Assembly (NCBI GenBank): GCA_045537695.1
Contig: JAZSQB010000027.1
Coordinates: 17,788 to 81,787, forward strand
Source of the DNA: RGIG2041 sp045537695
GTDB lineage: Bacteria > Bacillota > Clostridia > UBA1381 > UMGS1253
Length of the DNA stretch: 64,000 nucleotides
Direction: 5' to 3'
A program made the position numbers and the translations under genes. The notes beneath the pieces are model-generated. The model did not search any database and was not told the DNA's origin. It was given only the letters and a program-made list of their open reading frames with translations. Within the stretch, counting starts at the first letter, position 1. Each line of letters opens with the position of its first letter. This document shows positions 6,912 through 14,766 of the stretch, piece after piece.

Positions 6912-8336
6912 ATGAAGAAAACTGTACAGGATATTATTTCCATGATTCAGGAAAATGACATCAAGATGGTGGACTTTAAGATGGTGGACATCAACGGTCA
7001 GTATCGCCATGTGACGATTCCTGCAAAGAACTTTTCCGAAAAGACAATGAAAAACGGCATCGGCTTCGATGCCTCCAACTATGGCTACGCCGTAGTGGAA
7101 AAAAGCGATATGGTATTCATTCCGGATCCAGACACCGCTGTGATTGACCCGTTCTGCGAAATCCCGACCCTGTCTATGACCGGTAACGCCATGATTATCG
7201 ACTCGCCGGAAAACAGACCGCTCGCGCAGTATCCGAGAAACATCGTACTCGCGGCTGAAAAATACTTAAAGGACTGCGGCATTGCAGATACGATGCTGAT
7301 TCTGCCGGAGTTTGAATTCTACCTTTTCGACCAGATTGGCTGGGAAGTAAAGCCGGAATCCATCGGCATGCGTCTTGATGCAATGCAGGCGCACTGGAAC
7401 AGCGCCGTAGAAGGCACGGGCAACATTGTTGCAAAGCAGAAAAACTACCACATTGCAAAGCCATTTGACATTGCATACGAAGCAAGAAGCGAAATGTGTA
7501 TGCTTATCGACGATGCAGGCATCGCCTTAAACTACCACCATCCGGAAGTGGGCGCAGGCGGTCAGTTTGAAATCGAGCCGGAGCTCGGTCAGATGTCTAA
7601 AATGGCTGATGCAACCATGATGATTAAATACATCATCCACAACACCGCAAGAAAGTACGGTCTTTCCGCTACATTTATGCCAAAGCCGGTGATGGGCGAA
7701 GCAGGTAATGGTATGCATGTTCACATGCAGCTTTTTAAGGACGGCTTGCCGGTATTCTCCGATGATAACGGCTATGCACACTTAAGTAAGGAAGCGCACT
7801 GGTTCATGGGCGGTCTTTTAAAGCACATTGCATCCCTCTGTGCACTCACAAACCCGTCCACCAACTCGTTTAAGCGTCTTGTACCGGGCTTTGAAGCACC
7901 GGTGACCGTAGGCTATGCAACCTCCAACAGAAGTGCCGTAATCCGTATTCCTGCATACGCAAAAGCACCGGAGCTTCGCCGCTTCGAGCTTAGAAATCCG
8001 GACGCAACCTGTAACCCGTACTTCTGCTATGCAGCTATCCTGATGGCAGGTATCGACGGTATCAAAAATCAGATTGACCCGCACGAAAACGGCTGGGGTC
8101 CGTACGATATGAACCTCTTCCACTTAAGCGACGAGGAAAAGGCGAAATTAAAGCACCTGCCGACCTCGCTCGACCAGGCACTCGATGCCCTAGAAGCAGA
8201 TCACGACTACCTCACTGCAGGCGGTGTATTCCCGGAAGAACTGCTCAAAAACTTCATCGCTACCAAGCGCGAAGAATGCCGTCAGCTCTCCACCATTCCG
8301 CATCCGGCAGAATTTGAGAAATATTATAATCTGTAA
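6912..8336 (+). CDS. glnA: Type I glutamine synthetase
   Basis: 474 aa. It makes glutamine from glutamate, ammonia and ATP. Hallmarks are the ATP-site block FMPKPVMGEAGNGMHVHMQL, NPSTNSFKRLVPGFEAP, the metal/glutamate region EFEFYLFD and the arginine block NRSAVIRIP. The start at 6912 follows AAGGAGTG. Length and C-terminus resemble the GSI-beta type. The position of the adenylylated Tyr397 of enterobacterial enzymes reads NLF (Phe about 403) instead of NLY, so control by adenylylation is unlikely. Feedback or GlnR-like control is not visible in the sequence. Confidence 0.95.
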   Translation: MKKTVQDIISMIQENDIKMVDFKMVDINGQYRHVTIPAKNFSEKTMKNGIGFDASNYGYAVVEKSDMVFIPDPDTAVIDPFCEIPTLSMTGNAMIIDSPENRPLAQYPRNIVLAAEKYLKDCGIADTMLILPEFEFYLFDQIGWEVKPESIGMRLDAMQAHWNSAVEGTGNIVAKQKNYHIAKPFDIAYEARSEMCMLIDDAGIALNYHHPEVGAGGQFEIEPELGQMSKMADATMMIKYIIHNTARKYGLSATFMPKPVMGEAGNGMHVHMQLFKDGLPVFSDDNGYAHLSKEAHWFMGGLLKHIASLCALTNPSTNSFKRLVPGFEAPVTVGYATSNRSAVIRIPAYAKAPELRRFELRNPDATCNPYFCYAAILMAGIDGIKNQIDPHENGWGPYDMNLFHLSDEEKAKLKHLPTSLDQALDALEADHDYLTAGGVFPEELLKNFIATKREECRQLSTIPHPAEFEKYYNL

Positions 8337-8349
8337 TGCAAAGCAAAAG

Positions 8350-8426
8350 ACGGGAGGGTTGTAAATAACAACCCCTCAGTCAAAACTCGTTTTGACAGCT
8401 CCCCTTACACAGGGGAGCCTTTTTGT
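8350..8426 (-). repeat. Double-hairpin dispersed repeat (family 2, copy 1); also the glnA terminator
   Basis: On the minus strand GGCTCCCCTGTGTAAGGGGA forms the first hairpin, then a variable hairpin and GAGGGGTTGT. On the plus strand GCTCCCC / GGGGAGC followed by T5 should terminate glnA. Other copies are at 22460-22508 and 58370-58424. Confidence 0.7.
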
Positions 8427-8428
8427 TG

Positions 8429-8481
8429 CGGTGCGCCCTACTAACATTCAATATCGTAGGGGTAATGCACGAATCGCCCAT
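8429..8481. repeat. Degenerate REP pair
   Basis: A truncated minus-strand GTAGGGCGCACC lies beside a plus-strand GTAGGGGTAATGCACG that ends in ATCGCCC, about 15 bp apart. It fits the GTAG-headed REP family. Confidence 0.5.
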
Positions 8482-8528
8482 AAAAAACTGCAATCCGTTG
8501 GGCAATGATATGCAAATTTTATAGGTGC

Positions 8529-10292
8529 TTATTTTATTTTCGTATACATACTGTACAGACCGGCATACATGCCGTCTTTTTCCATCAGCTCTGTGTGCGT
8601 TCCTTCCTCGACAATACCCTCATCCGTTAAGACAACAATCTTATCTGCATTACGGATGGTGGTTAAGCGGTGCGCCACCGTAAAGGTCGTTCTGCCCTTG
8701 GCAAGCTTTTCGAGTGACTGCTGTACAATCAGCTCACTTTCGTTATCGAGTGCACTCGTCGCTTCATCCAGAATCAGAATCGGCGGATTTTTTAAAAATA
8801 CACGTGCAATGGCAAGGCGTTGCTTCTGTCCACCGGAGAGTTTAATGCCGCGCTCACCGATATAGGTGTCATACCCGTCTGAAAGTCCCATAATAAATTC
8901 GTGCGCCCCCGCGAGCATTGCAGCCTCAACAATTTCCTCTTCAGTCGCATCCATTTTACCATAACAGATGTTTTCCTTCACTGTGCCGCAGAACATATAT
9001 ACATCCTGCGCCACAACACCGATATGGTCGCGCAGACTTTTTAAGGAAATGTCTCTTATATCCGTGCCATCGAGCAAAATCTCTCCAGACTGGATTTCGT
9101 AAAAATGCCCAATTAAGTTACACATCGTCGTTTTACCGCCACCGGAAGGACCAACCAGTGCAATGTTTTCGCCCGGTTTTGCGTGTAAATTGATATTACT
9201 TAGCACATCCTCGGCGCTGTCGTTATATTTAAAGCAAACGTTCTTAAATTCAATTTCGCCACGTACATCCTCAATCTCCACCGGATTTTCACAATCGCGG
9301 ATGTCCGGCTCCTCCGCCATAATTTCCGTAAAACGCTCAATGCCGGTGATACCGCGCTGAAACTGCTCCGTAAACTCCACGATTTTGCGAATGGACGCAA
9401 TCAGGGTCTGAATATATAAAATATATGCAATCAAATCCGCCGGCTGAATCAAACCGCGAATCATAAATACCGAGCCGAGCACAATGCCGACCACATACAT
9501 CAATCCGTCAAAGAAGCGGTTTGCCGCCTGAAAGCGCGCCATATAGACGTACGCCTTTTTCTTCGCCGCGAAGAAGCGCAGATTACCCTTGCCGAACTTC
9601 TTTTTCTCCACCTCTTCATTGGCAAAGCTTTTCACCACGCGAATACCGAGCAGGCTGTCCTCCAAATCCGCATTAAGCTCGCCAACCTGCACGCGCTGCT
9701 CTTTAAATGCATTTTTCATTCCCTTGCGGAACAGTCCGACCGAAATGAGCATAATCGGCAACACTAGGAAAATCAATACCGTCAACTGCGCATTGATGCC
9801 GCTTAAAATAATAAACGCGCCAATCAGTTTAATACCCGCAATAAACATTTCTTCCGGAAAATGGTGTGAAAACTCCGTAATGTCAAACAAATCCGTGGTC
9901 ACGCGCGTCATCAGCTGCCCGACCTTGGTATTATCAAAAAAGTTATACGAAAGCGTCTGCATATGCGCAAACAAATCGCGGCGCATATCCGTTTCCAGCT
10001 TCGTACCCATCACGTGCCCGACATATGCCATATAATAATTTGCCGCTGTATCCACCAGACGCAAAAACAGATACAGAGCGCCGATTTTTAAAACCGAGCT
10101 GAGCAAAAGCGCCTCCGGATTGGTCTGCGCCGTAGCGGTGATATAGCGCACGAGCATTGGAAACAAAAGCTCGCACACCGTCGTCAGCGCAGCGCAGAGA
10201 AGGTCGACGCCCACAATGCCCAAGTACGGCTTGTAGTACGGCAAAAACTGCATAAATATTTTGAAGGTTGATTTCTTATTTTCTTTGGACAT
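8529..10292 (-). CDS. ABC exporter, fused permease-ATPase (MsbA/LmrA-like half transporter)
   Basis: 587 aa. Residues about 1-330 form the six-helix ABC exporter membrane domain and 340-587 the nucleotide-binding domain. Walker A GPSGGGKTT is near 381, the Q-loop GVVAQDVYMF near 425, signature LSGGQKQR at 485, Walker B ILILDEATSALD at 505 and the switch His in VAHRLTT. Such proteins work as homodimers or heterodimers exporting lipids, peptides or drugs. No partner half-transporter is adjacent, so a homodimer is likely. The substrate is unknown. It diverges from the lipid kinase gene at 10431. Confidence 0.9.
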   Translation of the reverse strand: MSKENKKSTFKIFMQFLPYYKPYLGIVGVDLLCAALTTVCELLFPMLVRYITATAQTNPEALLLSSVLKIGALYLFLRLVDTAANYYMAYVGHVMGTKLETDMRRDLFAHMQTLSYNFFDNTKVGQLMTRVTTDLFDITEFSHHFPEEMFIAGIKLIGAFIILSGINAQLTVLIFLVLPIMLISVGLFRKGMKNAFKEQRVQVGELNADLEDSLLGIRVVKSFANEEVEKKKFGKGNLRFFAAKKKAYVYMARFQAANRFFDGLMYVVGIVLGSVFMIRGLIQPADLIAYILYIQTLIASIRKIVEFTEQFQRGITGIERFTEIMAEEPDIRDCENPVEIEDVRGEIEFKNVCFKYNDSAEDVLSNINLHAKPGENIALVGPSGGGKTTMCNLIGHFYEIQSGEILLDGTDIRDISLKSLRDHIGVVAQDVYMFCGTVKENICYGKMDATEEEIVEAAMLAGAHEFIMGLSDGYDTYIGERGIKLSGGQKQRLAIARVFLKNPPILILDEATSALDNESELIVQQSLEKLAKGRTTFTVAHRLTTIRNADKIVVLTDEGIVEEGTHTELMEKDGMYAGLYSMYTKIK

Positions 10293-10327
10293 CTCGCATA
10301 AACCTCACAGAAATTTTATATGAAGTA

Positions 10328-10357
10328 AGTATACTAAACTGCCCCTGCTTTTGTCAA
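10328..10357 (-). promoter_or_regulatory. Promoter of the ABC exporter gene
   Basis: Minus-strand TTGACA, 18-bp spacer, TATACT. Confidence 0.7.
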
Positions 10358-10371
10358 GATTATGACAAAAC

Positions 10372-10399
10372 TTGACAAATTTTTTAATTATGGTATACT
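10372..10399 (+). promoter_or_regulatory. Promoter of the lipid kinase gene
   Basis: TTGACA, 16-bp spacer, TATACT. It is back-to-back with the ABC exporter promoter. Confidence 0.7.
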
Positions 10400-10430
10400 T
10401 TGTGTGATATTGTGCTAGCGGGGGATTTTT

Positions 10431-11315
10431 ATGATTTACATTATTGCAAATACACTTTCCGGCAGCGGCAAGGGCGCCGCATGCCTGAAAAAGACAGAAG
10501 CGATTTTGCGCGAGAAAAACATCGCTTTCCAGACGCGCATTTCCGAATACGCCGGACACAGCAGCGTACTTACAAAAGAAGCCTGCGCAAACTTGGATTG
10601 TCGCCGCATTATTGCCATCGGCGGTGATGGTACCTTCAGCGAGGTGCTCCGCGGCTTGGATTTATCCGTACCAATTGCTTTCGTACCCGCCGGTACGGGC
10701 AACGACTTTGTAAACGGCGCAGAATTGCCGACAGATACACAAAAGGCGGTTGAAGCTGCCGCATATGGTAAGCCGGTGCTCTACGATATGATAAAAGTCA
10801 ACGGCAAGCGCTGCTTAAATGTTGCAGGCACAGGCTTTGATGTCAACGTGCTTTTGCACGAGCAAAAAATCCGCAAGGTATACAAAAGCAAGCTCAGTTA
10901 CACCTTGGCGCTGCTGCGCGCGCTGTTAAAGCTTGAATTTACACCGGTGACCATTCGCGTCGATGACGGTGAGCCGTTTGAAGAAGATGTGCTGCTTTTG
11001 GCAGCCGCAAACGGCAAGTATTACGGCGGCGGTCTTCCGATTTGTCCGTCCGCAACCGCCAATGACGGGTATATGGATTTGGTGAGCATCAAAAAGCTCT
11101 CCTACCTTGCACTGCCGGGCGTGCTGTTAAAGTTCTTTAAAGGCAAAATTGCCGAAATCACCGAATACGCGAAGATTTTTCGTTGCAAGAAAATCAGCCT
11201 GCTGGTGAAAAAGCCGCTTCCGGTCAATATTGACGGTGAACTCTGCGAAGAAACACAACCCTTGCAAATTGAGCTTGTCAGCAAGCGCTTGCAGGTACTA
11301 TGCTTAAATGATTGA
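10431..11315 (+). CDS. Diacylglycerol kinase/YegS-family lipid kinase
   Basis: 294 aa, the usual length for DgkB/YegS/BmrU proteins. The nucleotide motif GGDGTFSEVL is at 64-73 and PAGTGNDF at 86-93. The C-terminal beta domain contains ANGKYYGGGLPICPSA. These soluble enzymes phosphorylate diacylglycerol or related lipids, recycling headgroup by-products of lipoteichoic acid synthesis in Firmicutes. The lipid substrate here is not proven. A GGGGG tract precedes the ATG. Confidence 0.88.
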   Translation: MIYIIANTLSGSGKGAACLKKTEAILREKNIAFQTRISEYAGHSSVLTKEACANLDCRRIIAIGGDGTFSEVLRGLDLSVPIAFVPAGTGNDFVNGAELPTDTQKAVEAAAYGKPVLYDMIKVNGKRCLNVAGTGFDVNVLLHEQKIRKVYKSKLSYTLALLRALLKLEFTPVTIRVDDGEPFEEDVLLLAAANGKYYGGGLPICPSATANDGYMDLVSIKKLSYLALPGVLLKFFKGKIAEITEYAKIFRCKKISLLVKKPLPVNIDGELCEETQPLQIELVSKRLQVLCLND

Positions 11316-11329
11316 TCAGTGTATATAAC

Positions 11330-11355
11330 AAGGCTCTCGCTACTGCGAGAGCCTT
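11330..11355. terminator. Hairpin terminator shared by the lipid kinase gene and the RAYT remnant
   Basis: AAGGCTCTCGC / GCGAGAGCCTT. It is near-identical in stem to the hairpin at 2707-2737 next to the intact RAYT gene. Confidence 0.7.
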
Positions 11356-11500
11356 ACATCATTATAAATACAATTCTTTTCCCATCCCATTACATCCATA
11401 TCTATATATTCCCATATTTTCCGACAACCCGCTTTACCAAGAATAACGTGGTCATGCGCGCCTGCCATATGTTTTCACCATATGCCTTGTTACAAAGCAT
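11351..11500 (-). pseudogene. Decayed C-terminal remnant of a RAYT transposase
   Basis: The minus strand encodes CNKAYGENIWQA, then after a frameshift HDHVILGKAGCRKIWEYID and ending CIYND. This lines up with the intact RAYT C-terminus (CNKEYGKNVWQS, YNDHIIRG, KIWEYID, CFYND). The frame breaks just after WQA, before the catalytic Tyr region, and everything N-terminal is missing. The adjacent GGCGC...GGCGCGCC tract at about 11498-11523 resembles a REP stem. It is a second, dead RAYT locus about 8.5 kb from the live one. Confidence 0.8.
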
Positions 11501-11586
11501 GGCGCATTAATCCGGCGCGCCGTTACACACAAATCCCAACACACAAAAAACGGGTAGAGCAAAATTGTGCTGCACCTGTTTCTTTT

Positions 11587-12639
11587 TTACATCAGTGCAT
11601 CGCCGCGGTCGACCACGACTTCGTAACCGATTTTTGCCATATTTTCTTTAAGAGCTTCAAGCATCTGCGCAGACTCGGCACCGTTCGAAAGCTTATTGTT
11701 ATAGAGCGCATACAGCGCACGGTTCTCTTGCGGTGACAAATTCGGCATCACCACATTTGCACCCGCGCAAATGCCCATTTCCCTGCCCTGCGGATGCATA
11801 CTGCCAAGCGCCGTGGTCGCCGGCAAAAGGACCTTCGGCAGCATCAGGCGGACTATGGAAAGGAGCTTGAGCGTCATCGTCAAATCCCCTGCCGGAAATG
11901 CGGCAAATGGCGTATCCTTATGCGGAATAAACGGACCGATGCCCACCATATGCGGCGCAAATCGCTTCAAAAAGCGCAAGTCCGCTAAAATGTGGGCTGC
12001 AGTCTGGTACGGCGAGCCCACCATAAAGCCGGCACCAACCTGATAACCGATATATTTTAAGTCCTCCAGACATTTTTTTCTGTTTTCAAGCAGCATACCT
12101 TCCGGATGCAACTTCTGATAATGCTTGCTGTCTGCTGTTTCATGGCGCAAAAGATAGCGGTCCGCACCCGCATCGTACATCGCCTTATAGCTCTGATAGC
12201 TTCGCTCACCGAGCGAAAGCGTAATCGCACAGTCCGGATAGCGTTTTTTTAGCTCCGACACCACACCGCAGACAAAATCATCCGTAAAGGTGCTATCCTC
12301 ACCGCCTTGCAGCACAAAGGTGCGAAAGCCGAGGGAATATCCTTCCGCGGCACACGCCAAAATCTGCTCGACACTTAAACGGTAACGCTCCACTTTGCGA
12401 TTGCCGGCGCGAATGCCGCAGTAATAGCAATTATTCCTACAATAATTGCTGACCTCCACCAAGCCACGGATATAAACCTTATTTCCGAAATGTGCCCGGC
12501 GCACTTCATCTGCCTTCTCATACAGATAGGTCAGCTGCCTTTTATTCTGCATATGCAAAAGGGCTTCCATCTCCGCAGACGGCAAATCCCCCGTTGCGGC
12601 AAGCTTGTCAATAATCAGTTTCATAGCCATTTCCTTCAT
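11587..12639 (-). CDS. hydE: [FeFe]-hydrogenase H-cluster maturase HydE
   Basis: 350 aa radical-SAM enzyme. The cluster motif CRNNCYYC is at 67-74, followed by GFRTFVLQGGEDS. The HydE/BioB-like signatures RHETADSKHYQKLHP and GAGFMVGSPYQT are clear. HydE makes part of the dithiomethylamine/iron precursor of the hydrogenase active site. HydF, HydG and the hydrogenase are not in this window, so the pathway is split on the chromosome. Start choices are 12639, 12630 or 12624; the last has AAGGA 7 nt upstream and would give MKLIIDKL. Confidence 0.9.
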   Translation of the reverse strand: MKEMAMKLIIDKLAATGDLPSAEMEALLHMQNKRQLTYLYEKADEVRRAHFGNKVYIRGLVEVSNYCRNNCYYCGIRAGNRKVERYRLSVEQILACAAEGYSLGFRTFVLQGGEDSTFTDDFVCGVVSELKKRYPDCAITLSLGERSYQSYKAMYDAGADRYLLRHETADSKHYQKLHPEGMLLENRKKCLEDLKYIGYQVGAGFMVGSPYQTAAHILADLRFLKRFAPHMVGIGPFIPHKDTPFAAFPAGDLTMTLKLLSIVRLMLPKVLLPATTALGSMHPQGREMGICAGANVVMPNLSPQENRALYALYNNKLSNGAESAQMLEALKENMAKIGYEVVVDRGDALM

Positions 12640-12676
12640 TTTATATTTTCCTTTATTGTATTCTTAATCTTTCCTG

Positions 12677-12705
12677 TTGTCAAGCGCTGAAATACAGTGT
12701 ATAAT
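12677..12705 (+). promoter_or_regulatory. Promoter of the DUF3006 gene
   Basis: TTGTCA, 17-bp spacer, TATAAT. Confidence 0.65.
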
Positions 12706-12740
12706 AAATGGTAGTGAAAATTTCGAAAGGATTTGACTGT

Positions 12741-12932
12741 ATGCAGATTATTATTGACCGATTTGAGGGCGAATATGCCGTCGTGGAATTAGAAGACAAA
12801 ACCTTTGAAAATCTGCCGCGCACACTGGTGCCCGAAGGTGCACACGAAGGCGATGCGCTGGAAATACACATCGCAACCGCGGCAAATACGCAGGAAATTA
12901 CATCTTTGATGGATGCACTTTTTGAAGAATAG
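12741..12932 (+). CDS. DUF3006 family small protein
   Basis: 63 aa. The sequence IIIDRFEGEYAVVELED and the short beta-rich body ending in an acidic helix match the DUF3006 family, which often sits beside ComEC/MBL-fold proteins in Clostridia; here it stands alone. The start at 12741 follows GAAAGGA. It is soluble with no catalytic motif, and its function is unknown. About 180 bp of non-coding sequence follows before the convergent scfB gene. Confidence 0.75.
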   Translation: MQIIIDRFEGEYAVVELEDKTFENLPRTLVPEGAHEGDALEIHIATAANTQEITSLMDALFEE

Positions 12933-13038
12933 GCGCTCAGGGGATGGATTGCACAGATTGCGATAAAACCAAAACGCGTGCCACATTACTGCAAAGCTGC
13001 ATCCGCAGAAGGAGATATGCAGATTGTTCCCGCAAGGT

Positions 13039-13084
13039 AAAAAGACTTGCATTTGAGAAACCCTCAAGCGCAAGCCTTTTTACC
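13039..13084. terminator. Convergent terminator between the DUF3006 gene and scfB
   Basis: A long stem AAAAAG(A)CTTGC(A)TTTGAG against CTCAAGCGCAAGCCTTTTT, T-rich on both strands. Confidence 0.75.
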
Positions 13085-13112
13085 TTTTTAAACAGTTTTT
13101 TACTTTCCGCAA

Positions 13113-14486
13113 TTATAAATCCAATTCGGCAATCTTTACCACCAACGCACATTCTATGCGCTTTTTAAACAGCTTACAGCCATATTCGTATACACCGGCA
13201 ATATCGCCCGTCGCGTGGCACGCATTGGCGGCGCAACCGCCTGCACAGTAAAGCTTTGCCCAACAATTCTGACAATCCGGCCGCGTATAGCAGTTACAGG
13301 ATGCAAATTTGTCACGCAGTGCCATATTTGTAACACCATCATAGATGTTACCCATACTGTATTTCTCGTCGCCGACAAACTGATGGCACGGATAGAGCTC
13401 ACCCCACGGTGTTACCGCAAGGTACTCCGTACCCGAGCCACAACCCGATACGCGCTTATATACGCATGGGCCGCCCGTCAAAGAAATCATATAGTGGTAG
13501 AAGGTAAAGCCGTTGCCCGCCTTCTTTCTTTTAATCATTTCGGTTGCCAGCTTTTCATACTGGTCAAACAGCACCGGCAAATCCGCCTCGGTCAGCGCAC
13601 ACGGGTCGGACGGATCACACACCACCGGCTCCATGCTCAGCTCTTTAAAGCCAAGGTCTGCCATATGCAGAATATCGCTTAAAAAGTCCGTGTTGTGGTG
13701 CGTATAGGTACCGCGCACATAATAGCTTTTGTCGCCGCGCTTTTCCACAAAATCCAAAAACTTCGGCAAAATCTTTTCATAGCTGCCGCGCCCTGCGTGG
13801 TCTACACGGAAGCGGTCGTGCACGTCTTTTCTGCCGTCAAGACTGAGCACCACATTGTGCATTTCCTTATTGCAGAATTCCGTTACCTCGTCATCGAGTA
13901 AAACACCGTTGGTGGTCAGGGTGAAACGGATATTTTTATTGTGCGCTTTTTCAAGGTCTCTTCCGTATGCCACAAGTGCCTTGACCACGTCCCAATTCAT
14001 CAGTGGCTCGCCGCCGAAGAAGTCCACGTCTAAGTTTTTGTGCGTACCAGAGTTTTCTATCAGAAAATCCATTGCGCGCTTGCCGACCTCTAAGCTCATC
14101 AGCGCACGGTCGCCGTGGTATTCCCCCTGCGAAGCAAAGCAGTAGGAACAGTTTAAATTACAAACGTGCGCCACATGCAGGCAAAGTGCTTTGATGGAAA
14201 AATTGCTGCGTCTGTAGTTTTTCGCAATTTCTGCGTACGCATCCTTGGTAAAGAGCTTCCCCTTCTGCTTTAATTCCTCCACATCGGCGATGCACTGCGC
14301 CACTTCTTCTATCGTTACATCCGGCGCATCCGCATACTTATCTAAAATAAGCTTTTCAATCTCCGCCGCCGTCTTTTCCTCGTACATCGCGATAATATCA
14401 TACGCAACATCATCGACCACGTGAATCGAGCCGGAAAAGACATCTAAAACAATATTGTATCCGTTTAATTTATACTGGTGAATCAT
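13113..14486 (-). CDS. scfB: SCIFF ranthipeptide radical-SAM maturase
   Basis: 457 aa, full length for the family. An N-terminal RiPP-recognition-like region (about 1-90) precedes the radical-SAM motif CNLNCSYC at 109-116 and FFGGEPLMNWD. The C-terminal SPASM domain has many cysteines (CNCYTRPDCQNC, CAGGCAANACH) for auxiliary 4Fe-4S clusters. The enzyme forms thioether crosslinks in the six-cysteine SCIFF peptide, encoded just upstream at 14558-14704. A GAGGT site precedes the start. A hairpin separates the two genes, which should make the peptide mRNA more abundant than the enzyme mRNA. Confidence 0.96.
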   Translation of the reverse strand: MIHQYKLNGYNIVLDVFSGSIHVVDDVAYDIIAMYEEKTAAEIEKLILDKYADAPDVTIEEVAQCIADVEELKQKGKLFTKDAYAEIAKNYRRSNFSIKALCLHVAHVCNLNCSYCFASQGEYHGDRALMSLEVGKRAMDFLIENSGTHKNLDVDFFGGEPLMNWDVVKALVAYGRDLEKAHNKNIRFTLTTNGVLLDDEVTEFCNKEMHNVVLSLDGRKDVHDRFRVDHAGRGSYEKILPKFLDFVEKRGDKSYYVRGTYTHHNTDFLSDILHMADLGFKELSMEPVVCDPSDPCALTEADLPVLFDQYEKLATEMIKRKKAGNGFTFYHYMISLTGGPCVYKRVSGCGSGTEYLAVTPWGELYPCHQFVGDEKYSMGNIYDGVTNMALRDKFASCNCYTRPDCQNCWAKLYCAGGCAANACHATGDIAGVYEYGCKLFKKRIECALVVKIAELDL

Positions 14487-14503
14487 CGTTTTACCTCAAA
14501 TAA

Positions 14504-14537
14504 AAAGTCTCATAATGTCGAATTATGAGACTCTTTT
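14504..14537 (-). terminator. Attenuating hairpin between scfA and scfB
   Basis: AGTCTCATAAT / ATTATGAGACT with a 4-nt loop and T4-5 after it on the minus strand. Confidence 0.75.
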
Positions 14538-14557
14538 CTCTCGTATGTATTCTATGC

Positions 14558-14704
14558 TTATCTGTTTTCGTTTTCGCAATCCTGATTTGCTACGCCGCAG
14601 GAAGTCTTGCAAGCGGACTGGCAGGATGTCTGGCATTCGCCGCAGCCGCCTGTCTTAACAGATTCATTTAAATCACGAGTTTCAACCGTTACAATTCTCT
14701 TCAT
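14558..14704 (-). CDS. scfA: SCIFF (six-cysteine-in-forty-five) ranthipeptide precursor
   Basis: 48 aa. The leader MKRIVTVETRDLNESVKTGG is followed by a core with the six cysteines at 21, 24, 28, 32, 36 and 43 (CGECQTSCQSACKTSCG), the near-invariant SCIFF pattern of Clostridia. An AAGGAGAG site lies 7 nt upstream. The peptide is crosslinked by ScfB; the role proposed for ranthipeptides in clostridia is cell-cell signalling or physiological control rather than killing. No dedicated exporter or protease is adjacent. Confidence 0.96.
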   Translation of the reverse strand: MKRIVTVETRDLNESVKTGGCGECQTSCQSACKTSCGVANQDCENENR

Positions 14705-14737
14705 TGTTATTTCTCTCCTTTTTTACAAGTTACAGTT

Positions 14738-14766
14738 AGTATATCATAGGAAACCGCCTCTGTCAA
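14738..14766 (-). promoter_or_regulatory. Promoter of scfA
   Basis: Minus-strand TTGACA, 17-bp spacer, TATACT. The -35 hexamer overlaps the stop codon of the upstream decarboxylase gene. Confidence 0.75.

Noticed and set aside
12944..13168. 74-codon plus-strand frame with many Cys and Arg (MDCTDCDKTKTR...) after the DUF3006 gene
   Set aside because: It runs through the bidirectional terminator and into the 3' end of scfB on the other strand, and it has no good ribosome-binding site.
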